Below, piece by piece: positions 46,614 to 58,212 of a stretch of DNA of 64,000 bases. Within the stretch, counting starts at the first letter, position 1. Each line of letters begins with the position of its first letter. A program made the position numbers and the translations under genes. The notes beneath the pieces are model-generated. The model searched no databases, had not been told where the DNA came from, and saw only the letters and a list, made by a program, of their open reading frames with translations. The stretch comes from Paraphoma chrysanthemicola (Eukaryota; Ascomycota; Dothideomycetes; Pleosporales; Phaeosphaeriaceae): assembly GCA_020744225.1 (NCBI GenBank), contig JAGMWG010000012.1:1240001-1304000 (forward strand), read 5' to 3'.

Positions 46614-49095
46614 ATGTCTGTTGTGGGCATTGACCTGGGCACGCTCAACAGCGTCATTGCTGTTGCCCGGAATCGCGGCGTCGATGTGGTGAGTACTTGA
46701 CCTCAGCGCGGCGCATACAATATTTCTGAAGCATACTGACGTGGTCCAGATCGCAAATGAAGTCTCCAACCGCGCGACTCCGTAAGCAAACCACGCCCAA
46801 CACAATCACAATTTGCAACTAACACCGCCAGATCACTAGTAGGCTTCGGCCCCAAGAGCAGATACATCGGTGAGGCCGCAAAGAACCAGGAAATCTCCAA
46901 CCTCAAGAATACCGTCTCGTCCTTCGTCCGCCTCGCCGGCCGCTCGCTCAAGGACCCCGATGTCCAGATCGAACAAGATTTCGTCTCGGCGCCGCTCATT
47001 GACCTGAACGGCCAGGTCGGCGCCGAGGTCTCATATCTGGGCAAGAAGGAGCAGTTTACTGCCACCCAGATCACCGCCATGTACCTCACAAAGATGAAGG
47101 CGACCGCATCAGTCGAGCTGAAGCTGCCCGTCTCAGACGTCGTCCTCAGCTGCCCTGTGTGGTACACCGATGCTCAGCGGAGAGCACTGATCGATGCCGC
47201 CGATATTGCCGGCCTCAAGTGCCTGAGACTGATCAACGACAACACTGCCGTCGCTCTCGGATACGGCATCACCAAGCTCGACCTGCCCACCGCCGAAGAG
47301 AAGCCCCGACGCGTCGTCTTCGTCAACATTGGCCACAGCAACTACACCGCGACCGTCGTCGAGTTCAGGAAGGGCGAGCTGGCCGTCAAATCGAGCGCAT
47401 GGGACCGACACTTTGGTGGCCGCTACATCGACAAGGCCCTGGTCGAGCACTTCTCCAAGGAGTTCGGCGAGAAGTACAAGATCAACATCCTCGAGAACGG
47501 CAAGGCGCGCTTCCGTCTGGCCGCTGGTGTCGAGAAGCTCAAGAAGATTCTCTCCGCAAACAACGCCGCTCCCCTCAACGTCGAGTCCATCATGAACGAC
47601 GTTGATGTGCGCGGCATGCTTAAGCGTGAGGAGCTCGAGGAGCTCATTAAGCCTTTGCTCGAGCGTGCTACCGCGCCCATCGAGCAAGCGCTGGCCGAGG
47701 CGAAGCTCACAACCGCCGACATCGATGCCATCGAGATGGTCGGTGGCTGCACACGTGTGCCGTCGCTCAAGGCCGCCATCCAGGACTACTTTGGCAAGCC
47801 GCTCTCCTTCACTCTCAACCAGGACGAGGCCGTTGCGCGAGGCTGTGCTTTCAGCTGCGCCATCCTCTCCCCTGTCTTCCGTGTCCGTGACTTCTCCATC
47901 CACGACATGGTCAGCTACCCAATCGAATTCACATGGGAGAAGTCCGAAGACATTCCTGATGAGGATACTAACCTGACAGTCTTCAACAAGGGCAACGTCA
48001 TGCCTTCGACAAAGATTCTCACCTTTTACCGCAAACACCCCTTCGACCTCGAGGCCAAGTACGCCAAGCCAGAGCAACTGCCCGGCAAGACAAATCCATG
48101 GATCGGCCGCTTCTCCGTCAAGGGTGTCAAGGAGGACCCCAAGGGCGACTTCATGATCTGCAAGCTCAAGGCCCGCCTCAACGTGCACGGAATACTCAAC
48201 GTTGAGTCTGGCTACTACGTGGAGGAGACTGAAGTCGAGGAGCCGATCCCCGAGCCTCCTCAGGAAGATAAGAAAGAGGGCGATGTACGTGTTAAAACCT
48301 CTCCTAATGGTCTGAGTACCGGCCAGCAGCCCGATTCCGAGCCTGCCGCGAAACGACACAAGCCCAGCACTGAATTTGTACTTGCGCGTCCTGCTTTTGC
48401 AACCGTAACAGACGAGCTAACAGGTGACCCGCAGGCAATGGACGTCGACAAGGACGCTCCCAAGGAGCCACCGAAGATGCGCAAGGTCAAGAAGCAGCAA
48501 CGGAAGGGCGACCTACCACTGTCTGCCGGCACAGCCTCGCTCGACCAAGCGACAAAGGACGCGCAAGCTGAGCGTGAGAACGCTATGATCATGGAGGACA
48601 AGCTCGTTGCCGACACCGAGAACGAGAAGAACAACCTCGAGAGCATGATCTACGAGCTCAAGGACAAGATTCTCGATGTCTACGCCGAGTTTGCCAGCGA
48701 CGACGAGAAGGCGAAGCTCAACGCCAAGCTCGAGCAGATTGAGGTGAGTTTTAGATCTTTGCGTTCATTGAACATGTCTAATAATTATGTAGGACTGGCT
48801 CTACGAGGACGGCGAAGACGCCACAAAGGCACAGTACGTCTCGAAGAAGGAGGATATCCGGTCCATTGCTGGCCCCATCATCCAGAGGTACAACGACAAG
48901 ATTGAGGGCGAGCGACAAGCAGTCCTTGAGAAGCAGCAAAAAGAGATGGCTGCTAAGCAAGCCGAGCTTGAACGCGCAAAGCGAGAAGCAGAGGCCAAGG
49001 CACAGGCGAACGCGCCGCCACCAGCAGAAGAGAAGGATACTGAGATGACGGATGCCGAGACACAGAAGCCTGACAGCGTCGAGGAGGCTTCTTAG
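46614..49095 (+). CDS. SSE1: Hsp110 chaperone, nucleotide-exchange factor for Hsp70
   Basis: Cytosolic Hsp70-like protein that releases ADP from Hsp70 and holds unfolded chains. Five exons (46614-46688, 46750-46781, 46832-48284, 48435-48743, 48793-49095) encode 723 residues. The ATPase domain starts MSVVGIDLGTLNSVIAVARN, where LN replaces the usual TN, as in Sse1. Then come FGPKSRYIGEAAKNQEISN, INDNTAVALGYGI, NIGHSNYT and VGGCTRVPSLKAAI. The substrate domain has SYPIEFTWEKS and the C-terminal helical part MRKVKKQQRKGDLP. Intron 3 (48285-48434) is 150 nt, divisible by three and without a stop, so leaving it in would give a 773-residue protein. I treat it as an intron because GTACGT, a GCTAAC branch site and CGCAG are all good and homologues run KEGDAMD directly. 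The end is Glu/Lys-rich. Confidence 0.94.
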
Positions 49096-50313
49096 GAGAA
49101 TCACCTTTAGTCATTTGACACTATCGTCACACATGAATAGACAGGGACATGAATGAATGACGGAGCAAAGTAAAAAGCATTGGAGGCGTGCGAAGGATTT
49201 CACTTTTGCTGCGATGCGAATATGGTAATGCGATGCTTACGATAGACCAGTCCATAGATGAACGAACATAAACTTTCAACAATACTTCTCGCGACAAAAA
49301 TGGTGTGTGGAACGAAACGGCTTCATTACAGCACCCTGATATCCGGAACTCTTCACGTCATAACACTACTAACCGGGATTGCACGAACAACCAATCAACG
49401 ATACTGGAACTGCCGAGGGGCGATCCACCGAGAGGTAGTGATGAAGTGTTTGCGAAACCACACGATGGTGAGGTACATCTAGTTGCTCCTGCTTCTGCCG
49501 TCCGGTCTGCCAATTCTTGAATCACGAGTCCTCGAATTCCAGACTTGATCTCTCAGGTCATTTACACATGCATGCTCCTCGGAGCCGCAGCAGCACAAGT
49601 CTCCTACCAGAACCACTCATCGACCATTCTGCGCGTCGACACAGGTGCATTAGGCCCTGAATTGGAAGAGTATTACTATTATTACACCTAATGGGGAAAA
49701 GCAATTAACAAAACAGCTAAAATTTCATACCCATCCGTGATCTCTATCTTCCCGTTTCGCAACTCCATACATCGTGGAACGGCACCCCTTTCGGCACGAA
49801 CAATAGCACAGATCGAATTAGCGTTCAAGTACTATACATCACGCCAGCAATACGCGCCGGAAGGAAACACTTTCGGTCGTTAACACAGGTCGCCCGACGT
49901 CGTGGAATGAGGGCGTGGATGGGAGGGAGTGGCAGGGGGCGGTGTTAAGGTGTAAGTTGCCGAATGGGGAAGAGTGATTGTGACGTTGGGATGAAAATAT
50001 TGTAGGGACGAGTACTCCTATATGAATTCAAGATGGTGAGTTGGACAGCGGAAGAATGGGTGTGGTATATCAGGCGACATTGCACGCATGTACAGGGGAG
50101 AGAACTCAGCGATTGCGCGAAGTCTGAGTATGTATTGACAACATTATTCGAATCTTTTGATGAGAGAGTTGCGAAGCGTCTCCCATGTGCTTGTTGTTGC
50201 TCCTTCCCAAAAGCTCTCACCTACGCGCTAAGCCGCTACCACGTCCCGAAAGACGCGTCTCTTCTTCGACCTTCCCTCCTTCAAGCTTCGGATGTCTTCA
50301 TCCAAGTCACGCA
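49096..50313. other. intergenic 1.2 kb
   Basis: Between SSE1 and the next plus-strand gene. Open frames on both strands are short. The last 60 bases are pyrimidine-rich, consistent with a leader. No RNA gene or repeat seen. Confidence 0.5.
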
Positions 50314-51382
50314 ATGGATCGTCTCATCGCTCGAGCGCTACCCACAGTGCTACTCAGCGGCTTCAGCACTCCTCACGCGAGCATCCTCGTCACCGAGAGC
50401 TTCTCAAAGCAACACGAGGTAAGGCAGTCACTTTACCACTCACGAAGGAATCACTGACAACACCCAGAAGCTCATCAATTTAACGTATCACCGTTTCGGC
50501 AACGATTACCCGAAACGCGACTGGGACGTCCACTTCCACCATGGCTGCACGCATATCATGAATGGACACTGCGAAGCCGAAATTGACGATTACTTGTACG
50601 ATGAGGGCGAGTATTTCACTGAGCGGTATATGCACGAGGGGAAGTTGAGGTTGTATGCGCACTTCGTGTCGAAGGGGCCGAGAAGCGTGGCGCATGAGGC
50701 ACCGGAGGTGAGTACACTGTAGCCATGCGAAGATCAACGTACATGTCACTGAGATTGAATGCAGTACCTGAGCATGCCTATATTACCGCGCGAAGACCTC
50801 GGTGATTGGATGGGCTCGAGTGCGCAGAATGCTATCAAGATCGATCCGTCGTCTAGGCCGGACAAGCGCGTCTTACGCAACGAAATTGATCATTTCGACT
50901 GGCACAGCGAGTATCTGCCTTCTCAGGATTTCACAACTCAGCTACCAGTGGCATCGAGCAATTCAACACTCAAGAGCCCTTCCATGCGTAAGCGTGCACG
51001 ACCATCAGTCGAATACACTTCACTACCTATAGGTGCGACCGCTCTTCAGTTCCTGATAGATCACGAGTCTATGTTGTCGAAGGGACCGCCGGACGACTCC
51101 AGGCACCACTGGCGGGACTACGCCTTGTGTAACACGGCAAAGAAACGCGGCATTGCCCACGCGCTGTTGATGGACGGCGACTTCTACGGCATTGACGCGA
51201 GTCAATCGTGTGCTAGCTGCGTAAAGAGGGGCGAAAAATGTCGCATCTACCACCCGGACATGCAGGTTCTACCTTGGAAAGCAGACCTCATCGACGTGAG
51301 CAAGAGAGGCGTGGGCACCCAGTGCGCCATGTGCCGAGTGAAGGGCCCAACCCCAAACACGGGAGCCTGTTGTGCCATCTAG
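50314..51382 (+). CDS. orphan protein with paired CxxC motifs
   Basis: Not recognised. Three exons (50314-50418, 50468-50707, 50765-51382) encode 320 residues from MDRLIARALPT. Residues 36-115 are rich in aromatic, His and acidic residues (DVHFHHGCTHIMNGHCEAE, DDYLYDEGEYFTERYMHEGK). A basic KSPSMRKRARPS patch lies in the middle. The C-terminal 60 residues hold CASCVKRGEKC and, 27 residues on, CAMCRVKG with a final CC. The first part has the C-x2-C-x6-C spacing of a fungal zinc cluster, but the loop to the second half is far too long for a classical one, so zinc binding is a guess. Exon phases are continuous, and Glu-rich exon ends fit GT-AG introns of 49 and 57 nt. The start is tentative; an in-frame Met at 50185 would add 43 residues of leader-like sequence. 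Confidence 0.65.
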
Positions 51383-51659
51383 TATCAAGACGTGAATTTG
51401 GATGAGGTGGGTATCGCTTAGATATGGTTCAATGGTAAGGGCGATATACTATCGTATGTTGTCAGACTAATCCGAGATGTTTCCGAACACCGAAATGGTA
51501 GCGCGTCAGATTGAAGGGCGACCGTGATCGACAGATTGTGCTCAAACCTGCCCTTTGCGGTAATTCAAGAGGTGGGGCGCATACAGCTGACCTGACATTC
51601 CCCCACACCAGTCATGTTTGCGAGATCGGACTCTATTGTTTCCTACATGTGCAACGAGA

Positions 51660-52472
51660 ATGTCTCTGCTTCTTCAAGCACCCGCAGAAATCCGCAATTG
51701 CATTCTGGAGTATGTCCTGACGGGCCAAACCTTACGTTTCCTCGGGCTCTCGCCCGTCGACGAACAACCCGTCCTTATAAACACTTCGACACACAAGCCA
51801 TTCAATGCACTGAAGTACACTTGCAAACAACTCTTGTACGAGTCACGCGGTTTAGAGCTGCAAGATAACATCATCGTCTTCCACCAGCGTGACGAAGAAG
51901 ACAGCACGCCCGACGTACAATTGAAGCTATTCTGCAAACACATTCCACTCACACGAATCAGCCAGATTCGCGCAGTCAAAGTCCGGCCCAAGGTGGAGGA
52001 ATTTTCTGGCGAATATGTCCTCCAAATTGTCCGCGCTTGTAGATCCGTTTTACCACCCGGCGTCGGCATCTACTACAGCATCTGGCACTTTCGCCTTTCT
52101 CCCGCGCGCCCAACGTCACGCGATCCGATGCCCTGTGACGCGGCGCCTTTTTTTTGGTTAGGCCTAGCGATACAAATCGCGCTGAAAAGAAGGATCTTGG
52201 CGGAAGTGGACTGGGCGTCGCGGCGCTTCGAACGAACGTGGGGGGAGGTCTGGAGCTTGGCTAATTGGATTGCGATGGAATCGTGTCATGATATGAGTGT
52301 TGCGCGTGAGGAGCTTGATGGTGTGAGATTTATGCCGGAGGAGAATTTGGTGACGTGGCAGGCGATGGGGGAGGAAGGGATGAGGAGGTTGGGAAGCGAG
52401 AAGGGGGTTGGCGAGGATGTGGTGGAGGAGTGGGTGGAATTGGGAAGGAGATGGGTTGAGGAGGGGATCTAG
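51660..52472 (+). CDS. orphan protein with F-box-like N-terminus
   Basis: Single exon, 270 residues from MSLLLQAPAEIRNCILEYVL; a Met 42 bases upstream is in frame but lacks resemblance. The first 20 residues follow the LPAEIRNRIYEYVL pattern seen at the start of a large group of fungal orphans, some annotated as F-box-like. The later part has TCKQLLYESRGLELQDNIIV, the next feature of that group, then a mixed alpha/beta body and an acidic, Gly/Glu-rich end (GVGEDVVEEWVELGRRWVEE). No signal peptide. Possibly a substrate adaptor for ubiquitin ligase, but nothing here proves binding to Skp1. Confidence 0.72.
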   Translation: MSLLLQAPAEIRNCILEYVLTGQTLRFLGLSPVDEQPVLINTSTHKPFNALKYTCKQLLYESRGLELQDNIIVFHQRDEEDSTPDVQLKLFCKHIPLTRISQIRAVKVRPKVEEFSGEYVLQIVRACRSVLPPGVGIYYSIWHFRLSPARPTSRDPMPCDAAPFFWLGLAIQIALKRRILAEVDWASRRFERTWGEVWSLANWIAMESCHDMSVAREELDGVRFMPEENLVTWQAMGEEGMRRLGSEKGVGEDVVEEWVELGRRWVEEGI

Positions 52473-52744
52473 GAGGGACGGAGCTGAGGCGTGAGGTTTG
52501 AGAGAAAGTGATGAGATATATGGATGGTGCTGTAATTCCGCAATGGCACCAGAGTCGTAATGTGTTCGTCGTTGATCATAGCGTCTCGACCTCCAAGTCT
52601 GCGAATTGACTTGTCAGCATGTATTGCGTAACAAATTTTGAGGTTGATTCTCTGATGTTTGATGGTTCAGCAACAATTCGACAAACGGGTGGTCGATTGG
52701 ATGACTAGGAAGCATTATCATGTAACAGGCACTCTATCCTGATC

Positions 52745-54620
52745 TTATGATGACTTCCACCTCAACAGCGTGAAAGAGTGCTTCGCAAAGCTGAACTTGC
52801 CCTTTCCATCCCACTCACTTTCCTTGATTCCAACCTTTTGCTCGCCTTCAGTGTTTACCAAGTTCACGTTATCCCCTCCAACGGTGAAGACCTTTACGTT
52901 CTCCGCTTTCACACCCTGCAGGTCGACCTCGAAGCTCTTGTCCTCGCTCACATTTGCCACGGCCAGATTGACATACCCATCATCTCCGAGTGTTGCGCTG
53001 CAATCCAAAAACGGCGTTTCGATCGTGCCCCGAATCCAGCTCGGATTTGTGCGCCCACCATACTCCGGCGCCCTTACACTCAGCGCAACCGTCTGGCCAC
53101 GCATATACTTGCTGAACAGCAACAACGGCCACCAGATCGTCTGCTTGATGAGCCCATCCTTTGTCGTCATAAGCGGCGAGATGACGTTCACGCTCTGCGC
53201 AATATTCGCCATGCCCATATCCTTTGCCTGACGAATGAATCCGTTCAGGAAAACAGCAACAGCCAACGCGTCGCTGAGCGTGTACTTCTCCTCCGCGCCT
53301 TGCTCGCCCGGCGCACGCACAGGGTCCCATACATTCCACTCGTCAAAGCAAATCGTCGGCCGGGGCACTGTCTCGGGAACCTTGTTCTCAATGCGCGCGA
53401 GATCGATCAGTGCACTCGTCATTTGGATTGCACGTTCTGCCGCGCGTGGCGCCGTTGCATTGGGCAGATGCTCGTTGTCTGCCGTGTAAATGTGGATGGA
53501 ATGCATATCGATCAGTGCTTTTGTTGGATCGCCACCAAGGCCGTGGACGTTCCATTTCACGCACTCGTTGAGCACGTAGTAGTCCCAGGAGGAGTAGCCG
53601 GTTTCGCCGCAGAGGATCAGGACGATGGAGGGATCGAGGAGCTTGAGGGCTTTGGCCCATTGCCAGGCTTTTTTGGCATAGTCTTCCTTGGTCATTTGCT
53701 CGACTTGCCAGGGCCCCCAACATTCGTTGCCGAGAGCCCAGTATTTGACCTGTAGAGTGTTAGTCGATGATGAAAGAGTGTTGGCTTCTAGCGGACGAGG
53801 TAGACAAGTTGCGGGTGGCGCTGATCAGAATGATGAGTCTCTGTTGTCAGGAGTGGCTTACATTGTATGGCTTTTCACGACCATTTTTGCGACGGAGGTT
53901 GGCGTAGTAGGTGGGACGATCTGAGTTGCAGTACTCCAACCATCCAAGAGCTGTGATCATGTAAGCCACACTTGCTTTTCCGGCATACCTCTGGAGGTGT
54001 CTCACCTTCATCAAGTGTACCCGTACCAAAGTTGAGGCACAGATACGGCTCAGTACCGACAACTTCACACCATTTCATGAACTCATCGGTACCAAACTCG
54101 TTTGACTCGGTTCCTATCCACGCAAGCTCTGGTCTTGTGATGCAGTCAGCAATACGGTTTGCAACACTCAAGCTGCAGACTGAAGCTCGAGTAATATGCG
54201 GCACAGTACCTGCTAGGCCTCTGATCCCGTGGACCAACACCATCCAGCCAATGATACGTAGCGACAAAGTTGCCACCCGGATACCTAACCACGGGAACAT
54301 TCAGGTCTTTGAATGCATCAATGACATCCTTGCGGAAGCCATTCTCATCAGAGAGGGGATTGCCAGGATCGTAAATGCCTAGAGCGATCTTAGCACAATG
54401 TGCATATGCAGTCTTTTGGGTTGGGACATCTTACCGCCGTAGATGCAGCGGCCCATGTGCCTAGTATTTGGTAAGCGAGGGTGATCAAGTATTAAGTTTG
54501 GAAGCGCGCATACTCTGTGAAGCCGCCATAGATGTTGTCGTTGATTTTGGCAATGGTGTGAGAGGGGTTGATGGTAATGGAGGGCGTTTCGCCGTTTTCG
54601 ATCTTGGTGAAGGTTGCCAT
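52745..54620 (-). CDS. alpha-L-arabinofuranosidase, glycoside hydrolase family 51
   Basis: Removes terminal L-arabinofuranosyl groups from arabinan or arabinoxylan oligosaccharides. Six exons (54514-54620, 54435-54460, 54210-54378, 54006-54133, 53862-53950, 52745-53749) encode 507 residues. The start MATFTKIENGETPSITIN has no signal peptide, so this is the compact intracellular-type GH51 enzyme, acting on imported oligomers. Assembled motifs: NDNIYGGFTEHMGRCIYGGI across two introns, RYPGGNFVATYHW, PELAWIGTESNEFGTDEF, YWALGNECWGPWQ (acid/base Glu) and ICFDEWNVW (nucleophile Glu). The C-terminal beta domain ends SFTLLRW. All catalytic residues are present. It is divergent from a sugar porter 866 bp away, and a regulator and a polyol dehydrogenase lie within 10 kb. 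Confidence 0.95.
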
Positions 54621-55486
54621 AATTTGGTTGAAGCGAGTCTCGTCGTTGCGCTCGGGCTGTGTTTCTAATATATCAGAAAGTACGACCTTTGAAGCTCCGA
54701 CCAAGCAATTGTTCAAGGATGCAAGATCGTGTCAAGACTTGATTTGATGATAATAAGGATGTTGAACTGTAACTGGTCCGTTAGAAGTATCGTTGTTTCC
54801 TCTCGAGGTTGAAGTGGCTTCCCTCACTTCCTCGTAAAATATATCAGTTCAGAAGCAATTGCAAGTCTTCAGCAATCCCACTATCTGCAGTGACATCTGA
54901 GGTTGCAAAAAGCGTCCCGCACATGATCGGAGGCGGCGGTACCATTCCCGCTTCTGTCAGGCTTGCTTATCCCCGATTGGTGGAATCACTAGACAAGCAC
55001 TACTGCGGCGCATTTTCGGCCTCGTCCCGCCGATAGAACTTGGCTTTACCACTTCAAGACATACAGCCGCAACGTCGACCAAGTGCCGAGTTGCAGTCAA
55101 CCAGTCGAAAGAATGGGGTCGGAGGATGCGCTACCAGCAACGGACCGCCCTAATAAAGACAGGGAATCGTGTGGCAAGGATGACATCCTGCTGTCGGTGA
55201 TGGATCGACCGAACACTTGCCATGCCTCGGAAAGACAAGGTATGTGGAGTGCACAGCGGTGGAATTTCACGCGTAGCGCGAGCATAGTCCCCGCTTTTTG
55301 GTCGTGTCTGGCACGATCTGGGGAATTGGCATGGTGCCATGGGCGCCCCAGATTCATGGTCGCCCCATGTGATGATAGACAGGGCTTTGTCCCGTTGTGC
55401 GGTCGGTATAAAGTGCGGTGTGGGTCTCTTCATCGCAAATATCCAAACATCTCAAGTTTTGCGGTATCAACAATCCAACTGCAAAG
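54621..55486. promoter_or_regulatory. bidirectional promoter region, GH51 / sugar porter
   Basis: 866 bp shared by divergent genes. Two inverted CTGGGG hexamers at 55318-55323 and 55346-55351 match the CreA/Cre1 carbon-repressor consensus SYGGRG. A TATAAA box is at 55407-55412, 75 bases before the porter ATG. The CreA assignment is by consensus only; short matches occur by chance. Confidence 0.45.
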
Positions 55487-57158
55487 ATGGCGCTTCCTCC
55501 TAAGTGGTACCAGGTATGTTGTACGCAGCTAGTGAACAGAGTGTATACTGACGAACACAGTTCCTTGTAGGCCTCTTCGCCTCCCTCGGATCACTCCTCT
55601 ATGGATACGATCTGGGTGTGATTGCGCAAGTTATTGCTTCGCAATCATTCAAAACCAAGTTCAAGCCCACAACGCCCGAAGAGGGAGCAGTCGTGTCTGT
55701 TTTCACGGGTGGAGCGTTCTTCGGTGCAGGTTTCGCAGGACCCATGGGAGATAAGCTTGGTCGACGCAAGACTATCCTCGTAGGCGCATTGATTTTCTGT
55801 CTTGGAGGTGCTCTCCAGACTGGTGCTCAGGGTTTATCATACCTCTATGCTGGGCGTGCGCTCGCTGGTGTCGGCGTTGGTATTCTTTGCATGATCATTC
55901 CCGTGTACCAAGGAGAATTGGCCCATCCAGACATTCGTGGACGTATCACTGCGCTGCAGCAATTCATGTTGGGTATTGGTGCGCTGGCTGCAGCATGGAT
56001 CTCATACGGTAAGCTGTTACAGGTAGCAACCGGATAAATGGAGATACATCTACTAATGGCTACAATAGGTTGTTACGTGGGATTCGCACCTACCAACGAC
56101 GGTCAATGGCGCACCAGTCTTGGTATTCAGGTCATCCCTGCTGTGTTTCTTGCGGCACTCATCCTGCTATTCCCCGAATCGCCTCGATGGCTTATCGACC
56201 ACGGTCAAGTCGAAGAGGGACTGCGCACTCTTGCTCAATTGCACGCTCATGGCAACGAAAATGATCCATGGGTCCAAGCAGAGTTCCAGCAGATCCAGGA
56301 CATGATCACCTTTGAGCACGAGCACGAAGCCAAGTCGTACGGCGAGCTTTTCAGAGATAAATCCTGCTTCCGTCGCCTCTTTCTCGCATGCGCAATCCAA
56401 GCTTCTATCCAGATGACCGGTGTGTCTGCCATCCAGTACTACAGCGTCACCATTTACGGCAAAATGGGCATTGCAGGCGATGAGACACTGAAGTACCAGG
56501 CTATCTCATCCATCATCGCTCTGATCGCCCAATTCCTCTGCATCCTTTTTATCGACCACTTCGGTCGTCGCTGGCCGCTCATCCTCGGTAACCTTGGAAA
56601 CATGGTGACCTTCATCATCTCCACAATCATGCTCGCGGTCTTTCCTCCAGGTTCAAGCAACAACAAGGCTGCTGCGTGGGGCTTCATTGTCATTACCTGG
56701 GTGTACAATTTCAGCTTCAGCGCAACCTGTGGACCTCTGTCATGGATCATTCCTGCTGAGATCTTTGACACCAAGACGCGCTCTAAGGGCGTGTCAATTG
56801 CGTGTATGGTATCATTTGCATTCAACACCATGATCGGCCAGGTGACCGGCATTGCTATGGAGAGCGTGGGATGGAAGTACTACATTCTGTTTGTGGTAAG
56901 TATCAACCATCGGAATTATGTGCGACGAGGCTAATTTTTCAGGTTTGCAATCTTACCAACGCCATATTCTTCTACTGCTTCCTTCCTGAGACTGCTAAGC
57001 GTCCTCTCGAGGAGATGAACTACCTCTTCACCAACGCCCCGATGTTTGTGCCAGGCATGGACAAGACCGATTGGGCACCGGCGGCAGACCTGGAGCGCAG
57101 GGTTCAGGAGGTGGCGGCCAAGCAGGGATCCATTTCGCATGCAGAAGTAAAATACTAA
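55487..57158 (+). CDS. MFS sugar porter
   Basis: Plasma-membrane monosaccharide:proton symporter of the sugar porter family. Four exons (55487-55513, 55561-56008, 56069-56895, 56943-57158) encode 505 residues. TM1 has GLFASLGSLLYGYDLGVIAQV. Family signatures seen: GPMGDKLGRRKT, YLYAGRALAGVGVG, PVYQGELAHPDIRGRI, PESPRWLIDHG, IQMTGVSAIQYYS, FIDHFGRRWPL and FLPETAKRPLEEMNYLF. The second exon ends in WISYG and joins CYVGFA over an intron with a CTAAT branch site. Specificity is not readable, but the position beside an arabinofuranosidase suggests a pentose such as L-arabinose, or an oligosaccharide product. Confidence 0.93.
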
Positions 57159-58212
57159 GTATGTGAAGTAGCGAAGCACTGTATAGTGCTATCCACTTGT
57201 GGAGCTTAGGATCTAAACCTGGTAGTCACTTGCGTACTTCAGTGAAAGAGCAATGAGAAACAGCTGCCAGCGGCGGGCGGTCCTTTTCTTGTCACTGGAA
57301 CCATTCTAGTACTTCTCGCTGTCTTCCGAATGAAGGTCGTACAATAGTAAATATAAGCGTCCAATGAGAGCATCTCCAAGTTGGCCATACATAATTTCAG
57401 TGTAGCTCCATGGTAATCCAGTACTGGCATTGTGCCGAGTGCCTGTCGCTATTTTGTAGTGGTTCCATACCATCTGTATATATTGTACGCCGTTCTTCCT
57501 TAAGTCGTTGGTGATAGGTTGAAATGATCAGTGGATCCGCCGCGGCAGGATTACTTCGATGACGCACGGGCCTTGGCGTTTCTCACAGCCCTTGGGAAAC
57601 CGATCTGTTAGCCCTTTCCTGGACATCGGAGCTCGAATTTCCTTCCCATGTAAGAGGTGACCTTGTGAGAAGAGTCATGATTCTATTGTACATGGAAGCG
57701 AACTCTCGTGTTGGAGTCGGGCGCAAAACACCGCACACCGCCCGGGCGCTAAGGCGGCACCAAGCCCTTCCCAAGGTTGTGGCACACCAGCGCCGAAAGC
57801 TTCGTTGTCACACTGCAGCCATCACCCCATACAACCATGATGTTTATGACTTTCGGAACCAGTCTCCCGTGCATTGCATAGACGAGCTGCTCCTAGCTAA
57901 TTCGCGACAGTCAGCTACATATCCTTCCCCAATGCAGCAGGTGACGATAAGCCAAGACAAGTCTTACTCCATCAGGCAGCTCTCATCTCGTGTTTCCCCA
58001 TCTTTCAACGGCGTTTTGCCATCGCTACGTAACATGGGTAAATGAACCTTGGAGACATAGAGTTGGTGCTCCGCGCAACGGATGCAGGTACAAGTATCTT
58101 ACTTTCCGAGCATGCGCATTGCTTCTCTCTCTTACCCACTGTCTTTTCACGGCAAGTACCTCCTCGCATTGGACCTCCTTACATTACGTCAAGGCGCGAC
58201 AAATTGACCATA
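57159..58212. other. intergenic 1.05 kb
   Basis: Between the porter and the metalloprotease gene on the same strand. No convincing coding frame, repeat or RNA gene. The upstream region of the protease lies here. Confidence 0.5.

Noticed and set aside
47133..48359. 408-codon open frame antisense to SSE1
   Set aside because: Rich in Leu, Val, Asp and Glu, exactly what C-ending codons of the sense gene give in reverse; it crosses the predicted intron with no structure of its own.
52778..53755. 325-codon open frame antisense to the GH51 gene
   Set aside because: The opposite strand encodes catalytic GH51 motifs in frame; the antisense product resembles nothing.
57665..58045. 126-codon frame upstream of the metalloprotease
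   Set aside because: Arg/His-rich, no resemblance, and it occupies the promoter of the next gene.
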